Source: Paracoccaceae bacterium
GTDB taxonomy: Bacteria; Pseudomonadota; Alphaproteobacteria; Rhodobacterales; Rhodobacteraceae
Direction: 5' to 3'
Assembly: GCA_003535335.1 (NCBI GenBank)
Contig: DOHJ01000211.1
Location: 1-7,679 of the forward strand
Length of the DNA stretch: 7,679 nt
Shown here one piece after another: positions 1-5,297 of the stretch. A model generated the notes under the pieces. It was not told the origin of the DNA and searched no databases. It was given only the letters and a program-made list of their open reading frames with translations. The first letter of the stretch is position 1. Every line of letters starts with the position of its first letter. The translations under genes were made by a program, and so were the position numbers.

Positions 1-2
1 AA

Positions 3-86
3 TGGTGGGCGACCCTGGAATCGAACCAGGCGTGAGTCGCCTCGAGGGAGTTACAGTCCCCTGCCACACCTTGCGGCCTGTCGCCC
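3..86 (-). tRNA. tRNA-Tyr (anticodon GTA), class II, CCA encoded
   Basis: Read on the minus strand this folds into a complete tRNA. The acceptor stem has 7 pairs (GGGCGAC at 86-80 with GTCGCCC at 13-7), followed by A73 and a genome-encoded CCA at 5-3. The T arm is CCTGG/CCAGG around TTCGATT. The anticodon loop CTGTAAC (56-50) shows GTA at 54-52, closed by a 5-bp stem with one G-T pair. The D arm has a GCC/GGC stem. The 14-nt variable region contains a short GAG/CTC stem, as expected for the class II tRNA-Tyr of bacteria. It decodes UAU and UAC. Its own promoter lies just upstream, and its terminator would fall outside the window to the left. Confidence 0.96.
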
Positions 87-97
87 AACACTGGCGC

Positions 98-126
98 TGG
101 ATACCTGCGCATATCAAAGCCGTCAA
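98..126 (-). promoter_or_regulatory. sigma70-type promoter of tRNA-Tyr
   Basis: On the minus strand a -35 box TTGACG (126-121) and a -10 box TATCCA (103-98) are separated by exactly 17 nt. Transcription would begin around 90-92, only a few nucleotides before the mature tRNA 5' end at 86, which is usual for stable-RNA promoters. No equally good promoter was seen for the divergent rlmB between 127 and 210. Confidence 0.65.
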
Positions 127-210
127 GCGTAAAACCAACATGATTTGCACTTGTGCCAGCGCGCCACAGAGCGCATTGTCTGCAAAATGCAAAATAACAA
201 GGCCAGACAG

Positions 211-990
211 ATGAAAAAACCAAAATGGGTAATCGAAAAAGAACAAGACCGACGCGCATCGGCGGCCGCGACCGTCTGGCTTTTTGGCCTGCATGCGGTG
301 CGCGATGCCTTGTCAAACCCGAACCGCACCCGCCTGCGCCTGATGGTGACCAAAAACGCCTATAATAAACTGGCCGAGGTTATTACCGCCAGCGGTATGA
401 CCCCTGAAATCGTCGACTCGCGTAAATTCACAGCCCCGCTGGATTCGCAATCGGTGCATCAGGGTGCAGCCCTTGAGGTCAAGCAACTGGATTGGGGCCC
501 GATTGAAGAATGCTGCATGGCCGCTGACGGCCAAGTGCCCCGCGTGTTGTTGCTGGACCGCGTCACAGACCCGCATAACGTCGGTGCAATCCTGCGCTCG
601 GCCGAAGTTTTTGGCGCCCGCGCCGTAATTGCCCCGCACCGTCACTCTGCGCCTGAAACCGGTGCCTTGGCCAAAACCGCATCCGGTGCCTTGGAACGCC
701 AGCCCTATTTGCGGGTTAAAAATCTGGCCGATGCGATGGAGACCTTGAAATCCATGGGCTACCTGATGCTGGGCCTGCATGGCGAGGCTGAACAAACAGT
801 GGCCGAGGCCGTTTTGGGCCGCACAGATCGCCCGATTGCATTGGTGCTGGGGGCCGAAGGGCCGGGCCTGCGCCAGAAAACCCGCGAAACCTGCGATGCT
901 TTGGTGAAAATCGATGCGGCGGGTGAATTTGGCTCGTTAAATGTGTCAAATGCCGCCGCTGTTGCACTCTACGCCAGTCGAAATTCGTAA
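211..990 (+). CDS. rlmB: 23S rRNA (guanosine-2'-O-)-methyltransferase, RlmB/TrmH (SpoU) family
   Basis: Predicted SPOUT-superfamily enzyme of 259 aa. In E. coli, RlmB uses S-adenosylmethionine to methylate the 2'-OH of G2251 in the peptidyl-transferase region of 23S rRNA. An N-terminal substrate-binding domain (about 20-100, starting WLFGLHAVRDAL) precedes the knotted catalytic domain. All three SpoU motifs are present: motif 1 DPHNVGAILRS at 120-130 (catalytic Asn/Arg type), motif 2 LVLGAEGPGLR at 211-221, and motif 3 SLNVSNAAAVAL at about 242-253. I chose the ATG at 211 because AAGG (199-202) sits 8 nt upstream and the protein then begins MKKPKWVIEKE, a usual start for this family in Rhodobacterales. 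In-frame TTG (145) and ATG (187) starts lack good ribosome binding sites. The exact target nucleotide is inferred from E. coli; another SpoU specificity is possible. Confidence 0.9.
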   Translation: MKKPKWVIEKEQDRRASAAATVWLFGLHAVRDALSNPNRTRLRLMVTKNAYNKLAEVITASGMTPEIVDSRKFTAPLDSQSVHQGAALEVKQLDWGPIEECCMAADGQVPRVLLLDRVTDPHNVGAILRSAEVFGARAVIAPHRHSAPETGALAKTASGALERQPYLRVKNLADAMETLKSMGYLMLGLHGEAEQTVAEAVLGRTDRPIALVLGAEGPGLRQKTRETCDALVKIDAAGEFGSLNVSNAAAVALYASRNS

Positions 991-993
991 ATC

Positions 994-1022
994 TTCACAA
1001 ATCATTTACCTGCCCTAGTAAT
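994..1022 (+). promoter_or_regulatory. possible promoter downstream of rlmB
   Basis: TTCACA (994-999) and TAGTAAT (1016-1022) are spaced by 16 nt, resembling -35 and -10 boxes. They lie 3 nt beyond the rlmB stop and ahead of the structured region ending at the terminator. Short promoter-like strings occur by chance, so this carries weight only together with the downstream hairpins. Confidence 0.3.
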
Positions 1023-1027
1023 CTGCG

Positions 1028-1142
1028 TTTTACTGATTATCTTTTGTATCAGAGGCGCACATTTGGAACTCGTGCTCCTTAATTCTGTCCCTCGTTCCAT
1101 ACTTAGCGCCCATTCATCCCCCAAATGGATGGGCGCTTTTTT
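1028..1142 (+). ncRNA. candidate small RNA or structured rlmB 3' UTR
   Basis: This is a noncoding stretch of about 115 nt with three successive hairpins. They are CTGAT/ATCAG (1033-1037 with 1048-1052), TGGAAC/GTTCCA (1064-1069 with 1094-1099), and the intrinsic terminator at 1105-1142. The second hairpin has a 24-nt pyrimidine-rich loop (1070-1093) containing CTCCTT and TCCCT, which could pair with Shine-Dalgarno sequences. A promoter-like element precedes it. The arrangement is what a trans-acting bacterial sRNA looks like, but the same DNA could simply be the processed 3' end of the rlmB transcript. I do not recognise a known sRNA family. Confidence 0.35.
1105..1142 (+). terminator. Rho-independent terminator
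   Basis: AGCGCCCAT (1105-1113) pairs perfectly with ATGGGCGCT (1129-1137) across a 15-nt loop, followed by a T run (1137-1142). It ends rlmB transcription and/or the candidate sRNA. On the minus strand no T run follows the stem, so it works in one direction only. Confidence 0.85.
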
Positions 1143-1174
1143 GTCTGATCACAAGGTGGTATGCAATATTATGA

Positions 1175-1443
1175 CCTATGGGAAAAATGCTGTTTGGGTA
1201 AACGACTATGCCTGATTTTGCCGCGATTGATATGCCGGTTGATACCTTCAGGCGCACGGAATTTGGGACACCGGTTGTTGAGGAGATATTTCCCGAGTTG
1301 AAAATAAACAGGCCGCCGACTTGGCCCAAAACCGTGATGCAGCCGTAATTATGAACCGCTGCCCGAAGGTTGAATATCAGCCGTTGTTTGACGAGCTGCG
1401 GATGGGCGGGTTTAATACCGGAGTTATCAGCTCAAAATTGTAA
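1175..1443 (+). pseudogene. degraded CoA-binding protein gene (YccU-like), 5'-truncated and frameshifted
   Basis: No intact ORF exists here, but pieces of a CoA-binding (YccU-like, Rossmann) protein can be read in two frames. In the frame of position 1208, PMGKMLFG (1175-1198) is followed by a TAA (1199-1201). The same frame then gives MPDFAAIDMPVDTFRRTE and TPVVEE, matching the family's stretch IDMVDVFRxSE..VVxEA. At about 1297-1302 the homology jumps to another frame, giving VENKQAADLAQ, then MNRCPKVEY, and ending GGFNTGVISSKL with TAA at 1441-1443. The family's intervening WMQLG segment is missing, so a deletion probably caused the frameshift. The first 50 or so residues, with the nucleotide-binding glycine loop, are not found upstream; the terminator occupies that place. 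Family assignment is from memory of the motifs. A short expressed remnant from the ATG at 1208 (46 codons) is possible but unlikely. Confidence 0.72.
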
Positions 1444-1450
1444 GAGCCGC

Positions 1451-1654
1451 CTAAAATTTACCCAAACGACGGGCCAAACGGGCGGATTTACGGGCCTTTT
1501 GCGCGGTTTGTTTGGCTCTTCTGGTTTGCTGGCGTTCTTCTTTGGTCATTTCATCACGCGGTTTACCTCGGGATGCGGCCATATTAATACCTTTGTTGAT
1601 GGCTTTTCGCGTGATCATGCGGATAATCATGTTGATCATACTGTTCATATTCAT
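1451..1654 (-). CDS. small basic Met-rich hypothetical protein (67 aa)
   Basis: I cannot name this protein. The N-terminal 25 residues are rich in Met, Ile and Asn (MNMNSMINMIIRMITRKAIN...) and could form an amphipathic or membrane-associated helix. The remaining part is strongly basic and helix-prone, with MTKEERQQ followed by repeated Arg/Lys-Ala stretches and ending ARRLGKF. It has no signal-peptide cleavage pattern or recognisable domain. Coding status is supported by a near-perfect AGGAGG seven nucleotides before the ATG, by the scpB stop codon lying inside that Shine-Dalgarno, and by its place as the last gene of the argS-scpB train. It may bind nucleic acid or membrane, but that is inference. 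It ends 7 nt from the end of the convergent pseudogene, and I found no clear minus-strand terminator after it. Confidence 0.75.
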   Translation of the reverse strand: MNMNSMINMIIRMITRKAINKGINMAASRGKPRDEMTKEERQQTRRAKQTAQKARKSARLARRLGKF

Positions 1655-1660
1655 TGTAAT

Positions 1661-1669
1661 TTCCTCCTA
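1661..1669 (-). promoter_or_regulatory. strong Shine-Dalgarno of the 67-aa gene overlapping the scpB stop
   Basis: On the minus strand the scpB stop TAG (1669-1667) is part of TAGGAGGAA, an almost ideal ribosome binding site placed 7 nt before the ATG at 1654. Ribosomes finishing scpB would stop on this site, which suggests reinitiation and coupled translation. It is the strongest ribosome binding site in the operon. Confidence 0.8.
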
Positions 1670-2338
1670 TTCCTCAAACATTTCGCTTTGTGATACGCTG
1701 GGATCTTCTTCGTCGGCCTCGGGCATGCCGGGCATTGCACCCGGTGGTGGCCGGCTTTCCAGCAAACCGGCGGATCGCAGCTCTTTTAGCCCCGGCAGAT
1801 CGCGGGCATTTTCCAAACCAAAGTGATCCAGAAATTCGGCCGTTACCACAAAAGTAACAGGGCGCCCCGGCGTCATGCGCCGTCGACCAAAGCGGATCCA
1901 TTCCATTTCCAGCAGCTGGTCAACCGTACCACGGCTAACCGAAACACCGCGAATTTCTTCGATTTCGGCCCGCGTCACCGGCTGATGATAGGCAATAATT
2001 GCCAAGGTTTCGATTGCAGCCCGCGATAGTTTACGCGTTTCAACCGTTTCTTTCTGCATTAAAAAACCCAAATCAGCGGCGGTTCGAATGGCCCATGCAT
2101 CACCAACCCGAACCAGATTGACCCCGCGCCCCTCATAGCGTTTTCGCAGCGTCACGATGGCTTCGGCCGGATCACAGCCATGCGGCATGCGTTCGCTCAT
2201 TTCCTTGACCGTTACAGGCTCGGTTGTGGCAAATAAAATCGCCTCGACCATGCGTTCCTGCTCGCCCATTGGCGGGGCTTCAAACAGGCTTTCCCCGATT
2301 TCTGCATTTTCTGTATTTGGTGTATTTTCAGCCATCAT
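1667..2338 (-). CDS. scpB: segregation and condensation protein B (ScpB)
   Basis: ScpB dimerises through paired winged-helix domains and binds ScpA, completing the Smc-ScpAB condensin that compacts and segregates the chromosome. The predicted 223 aa include a first winged helix at about 25-95 (from EQERMVEAILFATTEPV) and a second at about 104-175. The second carries the family hallmark AIETLAIIAYHQPVTRAEIE, EIRGVSV and the PGRPVTF/FLDHFGL segment. The tail (196-223) is Pro/Gly-rich then acidic, typical of a disordered end. A longer upstream reading frame merely runs through scpA in another frame. Two adjacent ATGs (2338 and 2335) are possible starts. I chose 2338 because AAGG lies 6 nt before it. 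The gene overlaps the end of scpA by 11 nt, so the two are likely coupled. Confidence 0.93.
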   Translation of the reverse strand: MMAENTPNTENAEIGESLFEAPPMGEQERMVEAILFATTEPVTVKEMSERMPHGCDPAEAIVTLRKRYEGRGVNLVRVGDAWAIRTAADLGFLMQKETVETRKLSRAAIETLAIIAYHQPVTRAEIEEIRGVSVSRGTVDQLLEMEWIRFGRRRMTPGRPVTFVVTAEFLDHFGLENARDLPGLKELRSAGLLESRPPPGAMPGMPEADEEDPSVSQSEMFEE

Positions 2339-3128
2339 TACGGGCCTTTTTGCGAATTTGAATCGGGGCAAAAACCTCGCCCTGACGAATTTCAATCTGG
2401 CCGATTTTGGCCAATTCAAGCGAGGCGGCGAAATTGGCGGCCGTGGCGCTGCGCCGCTTTGCAGGGTCGGTTTCCCAGCCTTCGGGCAGATAGCTTTCCA
2501 GCCCCGTCCAGTCGCCGGCATAACCAATCAGACCGCGCATTCGCTCCAGCGCCTGTTCCAGCGTCATCACCGCGTCACGGTCCATCACAAACGGGCGAAA
2601 TTCGTCCTTGGTTCGGGTGCGGGCATAGGCTTGCATCAGGTCCAGCAGGCTGGCGGTATAGGTGACGCGGCGAATGCGGGTCACGTCTTCGGGCAAACCG
2701 CGCACGAAGAAATTGCGCCCCAGCTGATCACGCGCCATCAGTTTGGCGGCTGCCTCGCGCATGGCCGATAATCGTTCCAGCTGAAAGGCCAGGTGCGCCG
2801 CCAGCTCTTCGCCCGAGGGGCCTTCCTCATTCGGGTCGGGCGGCAGCAGCAGACGGGATTTAAGAAAGGCCAGCCACGCGGCCATCACCAGATAATCGGC
2901 GGCCAGTTCAATGCGTAAATCTTTGGCTTCATTGATGAATTTCAGGTATTGCTCGGCCAGTGCCAGCACCGATATTTTGCGCAAATCCACCTTTTGGGTA
3001 CGTGACAGGGTCAGCAGTAAATCCAGCGGCCCTTCATATCCATCCACATCAATAATCAGCGCTTCGGCCGCTAAACGATCACCGACAGACAGGGGGGTGT
3101 CTTCTTCAAAATCCGCATCAGCCATCAT
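2328..3128 (-). CDS. scpA: segregation and condensation protein A (ScpA)
   Basis: This is the kleisin of the bacterial condensin. It bridges the Smc heads and recruits the ScpB dimer. The 266 aa begin with an acidic leader (1-20), then the N-terminal Smc-binding region with the family signature YEGPLDLLL (31-39). The conserved helix from LRIELAADYLVMAAWLAFLKSR (71-92) ends in LLLP. A middle acidic and helical linker (97-220) contains the ScpB-binding part. A C-terminal winged helix at about 229-258 carries ANFAASLELAKIGQIEI. Its ATG overlaps the nagZ stop as ATGA (3128-3125). The ribosome binding site in front is weak, so translation probably depends on coupling to nagZ. A second ATG at 3125 would shorten it by one residue. 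Confidence 0.94.
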   Translation of the reverse strand: MMADADFEEDTPLSVGDRLAAEALIIDVDGYEGPLDLLLTLSRTQKVDLRKISVLALAEQYLKFINEAKDLRIELAADYLVMAAWLAFLKSRLLLPPDPNEEGPSGEELAAHLAFQLERLSAMREAAAKLMARDQLGRNFFVRGLPEDVTRIRRVTYTASLLDLMQAYARTRTKDEFRPFVMDRDAVMTLEQALERMRGLIGYAGDWTGLESYLPEGWETDPAKRRSATAANFAASLELAKIGQIEIRQGEVFAPIQIRKKARNDG

Positions 3129-4132
3129 GAATACCCGTTCAACAGATCGGCAAGTTCGCGTTTCAAGCCGGAAATGTCAACATTATCGGGAAAATTGCGC
3201 ATATTTAGCGCCGAATCTGCCCGCATTTGTGCCTTGCCGGTAAATTTTCCCGACACTTCGGCGATTTGGTGCATTTCGTCGATTTCACCATTGCAATGCA
3301 GGATTAAATCCATCCCGGCCGCCAGTGAGGCGCGGCAGCGGCTTGGCAGATCGCCCTCCAGCGCCTGCATCGAAATATCATCGGTCATCAGCAACCCGTC
3401 AAAGCCGATTTGACCGCGGATTATATCGGTCATAACCGGCGAGGTGGTGGCCGGCGCAGTTGGATCAATGCTTTCAAAGATAACATGCGCGCTCATGCCC
3501 AGCGGCAGATCGGCAAGGGTTTGCATGGCGGCAAAATCAACAGAATCCAGATTGCTACGCGGGGCGCTGACACGGGGCAATTCCAGATGGCTGTCCAAGG
3601 TGCCACGGCCATGGCCGGGGATGTGTTTTAGCACCGGCAACACGCCGCCATCCAGCAGCCCGTTTGCCACAGCACGGCCAATGCGGCCCACGGATTTTGC
3701 GTCTTGGCCATAACAGCGATTGCGCAGGAAGCGGTGGGTGTTGGCGGTTGCCACATCGGCGCAGGGTGCGCAGTTGCAATCAATTCCGACACGTCTTAAT
3801 TCATCGGCAATGATGCGGTAGCGCAGATACATCGAGCGCGCGGCAGCCTCGGGATTGGCCGCGACCTGATCCAGTGGCGGCATCCATTGCAGCCAATGCG
3901 GCGCGCCCATGCGTGCGACCCGACCGCCTTCTTGATCGATGAAAACAGGTGCATCACGGCCGACGCAATCGCGCAGATCACCGGTTAGTCGGGCCAGTTG
4001 ATCGGGGTTGTCAATATTACGCGCAAACAGGATAAAACCCCAAGGATCGGCCGCAGAAAAAAATGCGGTCTCTTGGGGCAAAAGACGGAAACCGGCGCAA
4101 CCAAAGATATAGGCCCCTTGAATATGCGCCAT
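3125..4132 (-). CDS. nagZ: beta-N-acetylhexosaminidase NagZ (glycoside hydrolase family 3)
   Basis: This cytoplasmic peptidoglycan-recycling enzyme removes N-acetylglucosamine from GlcNAc-anhydroMurNAc-peptides taken up from cell-wall turnover. In bacteria with inducible AmpC its product feeds AmpR signalling. At 335 aa it matches the usual single-domain Gram-negative form (about 340). Visible family features are IDQEGGRVARM (65-75), KHIPGHG (169-175), the DSH pair D180/H182 that supplies the general acid/base, and TDDISMQ (250-256), where D251 is the expected nucleophile. There is no signal peptide, consistent with a cytosolic location. It starts 4 nt after the SPOR gene stop, with AAGG rather far upstream (12 nt), and overlaps scpA by 4 nt. 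All catalytic residues I looked for are present. Confidence 0.94.
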   Translation of the reverse strand: MAHIQGAYIFGCAGFRLLPQETAFFSAADPWGFILFARNIDNPDQLARLTGDLRDCVGRDAPVFIDQEGGRVARMGAPHWLQWMPPLDQVAANPEAAARSMYLRYRIIADELRRVGIDCNCAPCADVATANTHRFLRNRCYGQDAKSVGRIGRAVANGLLDGGVLPVLKHIPGHGRGTLDSHLELPRVSAPRSNLDSVDFAAMQTLADLPLGMSAHVIFESIDPTAPATTSPVMTDIIRGQIGFDGLLMTDDISMQALEGDLPSRCRASLAAGMDLILHCNGEIDEMHQIAEVSGKFTGKAQMRADSALNMRNFPDNVDISGLKRELADLLNGYS

Positions 4133-4136
4133 CAGG

Positions 4137-5216
4137 TTAACGCACCTTTACAGGAATACAGGCGGCATTTTCGGCCAACAGGGCCGAGCAAAACCGGCGT
4201 GCGTCCGAAATATCTTCAAAGCCCATGGCGCGCAGCCGGTAAAAGGTGCGCCCGCCGCTTGAGGCTTTTTGGATCACCCGCGATTTACCCTCGAGATATT
4301 CGGTAAACCGGCTGTACAGCTTGTCCCATTCGGCGCGTGCCACGGCCTCTGACTCAAAGGCGCCCAGCTGGGCCAGCCGTGTACCTGCCTTGATCGAGGA
4401 CGCGTTTACATCCTTTGTGCTGGTGCTGGCTGCAACGGTTCTGGCCGCGGCCACTTCGACGGGCGCGCTGGCGGGGGTTGTGTTTAGGCTGCGCGGGCGT
4501 TTCAACGGGCGAGGCGAGCGTGCCACACCGGCCACGGATGCGGGGATCAAGGCAAGCGGCGCTTTTTCGGCAACCGCGACAATATCTCCCAAAGGCTGTG
4601 ATTCTGCGGAAATCTGATCCGCCAAGGCAAGCGCCTGTGTCACTGCATCATTTTTCGGGGCTGGCTTTGTGCCTGTCGCGTCTGTTGCCGTTACAATCGC
4701 GCCCTGACCATCGCTTACGGTTGCCGGCAAACCTGTGGCGGGAACTGTTTGGGAGAGCAGGGCAGGGGCCGCAATTTCTGCAGGGGTCTGGATGATATTT
4801 TCAGCATCGGCGGATTCGGTTGGCGGGGTTGTACGGATTGCCGGGCGACGCAGGCCGGCGTGATCCTGTTGATCGATACCGGCATTTACAGGTGCCAGCA
4901 CCAAACGGTCGGCGATGCCTTCAACGCCGCCATCAGCCTGTACTTTGTTAACGGCCAGCCCCTGATGTGCGGTTTTCAAGCCACCCGGATCCTCGGCTTG
5001 CGTCCGCATCGGCCCATCCAGCGCGCGTACAATCGGCACACCGGTTACATCACGCACCAGCAACCGGTAACCCCAGACACCAATGCCAATGACCAACGCC
5101 ACGGACATCACCGCACCCGCAGCGTTCACCAGTTTGCCAATTTTCCCTGATTTATCAAAGTGTTGTGACATTTCACCAATGCCACCGTTCACCTCGCGGT
5201 AATCGATTTCTGCCAT
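4137..5216 (-). CDS. SPOR-domain protein, membrane-anchored
   Basis: This is a bitopic inner-membrane protein of 359 aa. A short cytoplasmic N-terminus (1-29) leads into one transmembrane helix at about 30-54. A long low-complexity Ala/Pro/Thr linker (about 60-270) follows, then a C-terminal SPOR domain (about 275-357) with AQLGAF (282-287) and FYRLRAMGF (325-333). SPOR domains bind glycan strands lacking stem peptides at division septa, so a role in septal wall synthesis or division is likely. Two Cys in the SPOR domain (343, 353) could form a disulfide in the periplasm. I preferred the ATG at 5216 because GAGG lies 5 nt before it; an in-frame GTG at 5234 would add six residues (MADEAK). It sits between argS and nagZ. 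It is not a recognisable FtsN by sequence alone, so I give no symbol. Confidence 0.88.
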   Translation of the reverse strand: MAEIDYREVNGGIGEMSQHFDKSGKIGKLVNAAGAVMSVALVIGIGVWGYRLLVRDVTGVPIVRALDGPMRTQAEDPGGLKTAHQGLAVNKVQADGGVEGIADRLVLAPVNAGIDQQDHAGLRRPAIRTTPPTESADAENIIQTPAEIAAPALLSQTVPATGLPATVSDGQGAIVTATDATGTKPAPKNDAVTQALALADQISAESQPLGDIVAVAEKAPLALIPASVAGVARSPRPLKRPRSLNTTPASAPVEVAAARTVAASTSTKDVNASSIKAGTRLAQLGAFESEAVARAEWDKLYSRFTEYLEGKSRVIQKASSGGRTFYRLRAMGFEDISDARRFCSALLAENAACIPVKVR

Positions 5217-5232
5217 TTTCGCCTCATCTGCC

Positions 5233-5250
5233 ACCCTGTATTTTCAGGGT
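5233..5250 (-). promoter_or_regulatory. small hairpin before the SPOR gene
   Basis: ACCCTG/CAGGGT (5233-5238 with 5245-5250) forms a 6-bp stem with a 6-nt AT-rich loop in the argS-SPOR spacer. It would sequester the alternative GTG start at 5234 and has no T run on either strand, so it is not a terminator. It may tune processing or translation between argS and the downstream genes; this is speculative. Confidence 0.3.
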
Positions 5251-5297
5251 TGGTCTGTTTTAAAACTGCCTCAAACCACGAAAGGGCACACTTGTTC

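Noticed and set aside
3..126. tRNA-Tyr as an attachment site for an integrated element
   Set aside because: No integrase, direct repeat of the tRNA 3' end or foreign-looking gene is visible; the neighbouring genes are core housekeeping genes.
145..210. N-terminal extension of rlmB from TTG 145 or ATG 187
   Set aside because: Neither start has a ribosome binding site, and the extension does not resemble family N-termini; the ATG at 211 does.
1161..1300. Possible small ORF from ATG 1161 (preceded by AAGGTGG)
   Set aside because: The translation is a Leu/Arg-rich frame-shifted reading of the CoA-binding gene remnant, so the remnant explains the DNA better.
1300..1450. Terminator for the minus-strand operon after the 67-aa gene
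   Set aside because: Only a 4-bp GCTC/GAGC stem without a T run is present; termination may be Rho-dependent or weak.
1370..1693. Plus-strand frame of 107 codons
   Set aside because: It is antisense to the 67-aa gene, which has an excellent ribosome binding site and operon context; the first part merely runs through the pseudogene tail in a wrong frame.
2157..2771. Plus-strand frame of 204 codons across the scpA/scpB junction
   Set aside because: Antisense shadow of two well-supported genes, with no plausible ribosome binding site or recognisable motif.
5233..5250. Hairpin after argS as a transcription terminator
   Set aside because: The stem is only 6 bp and no T run follows on either strand.
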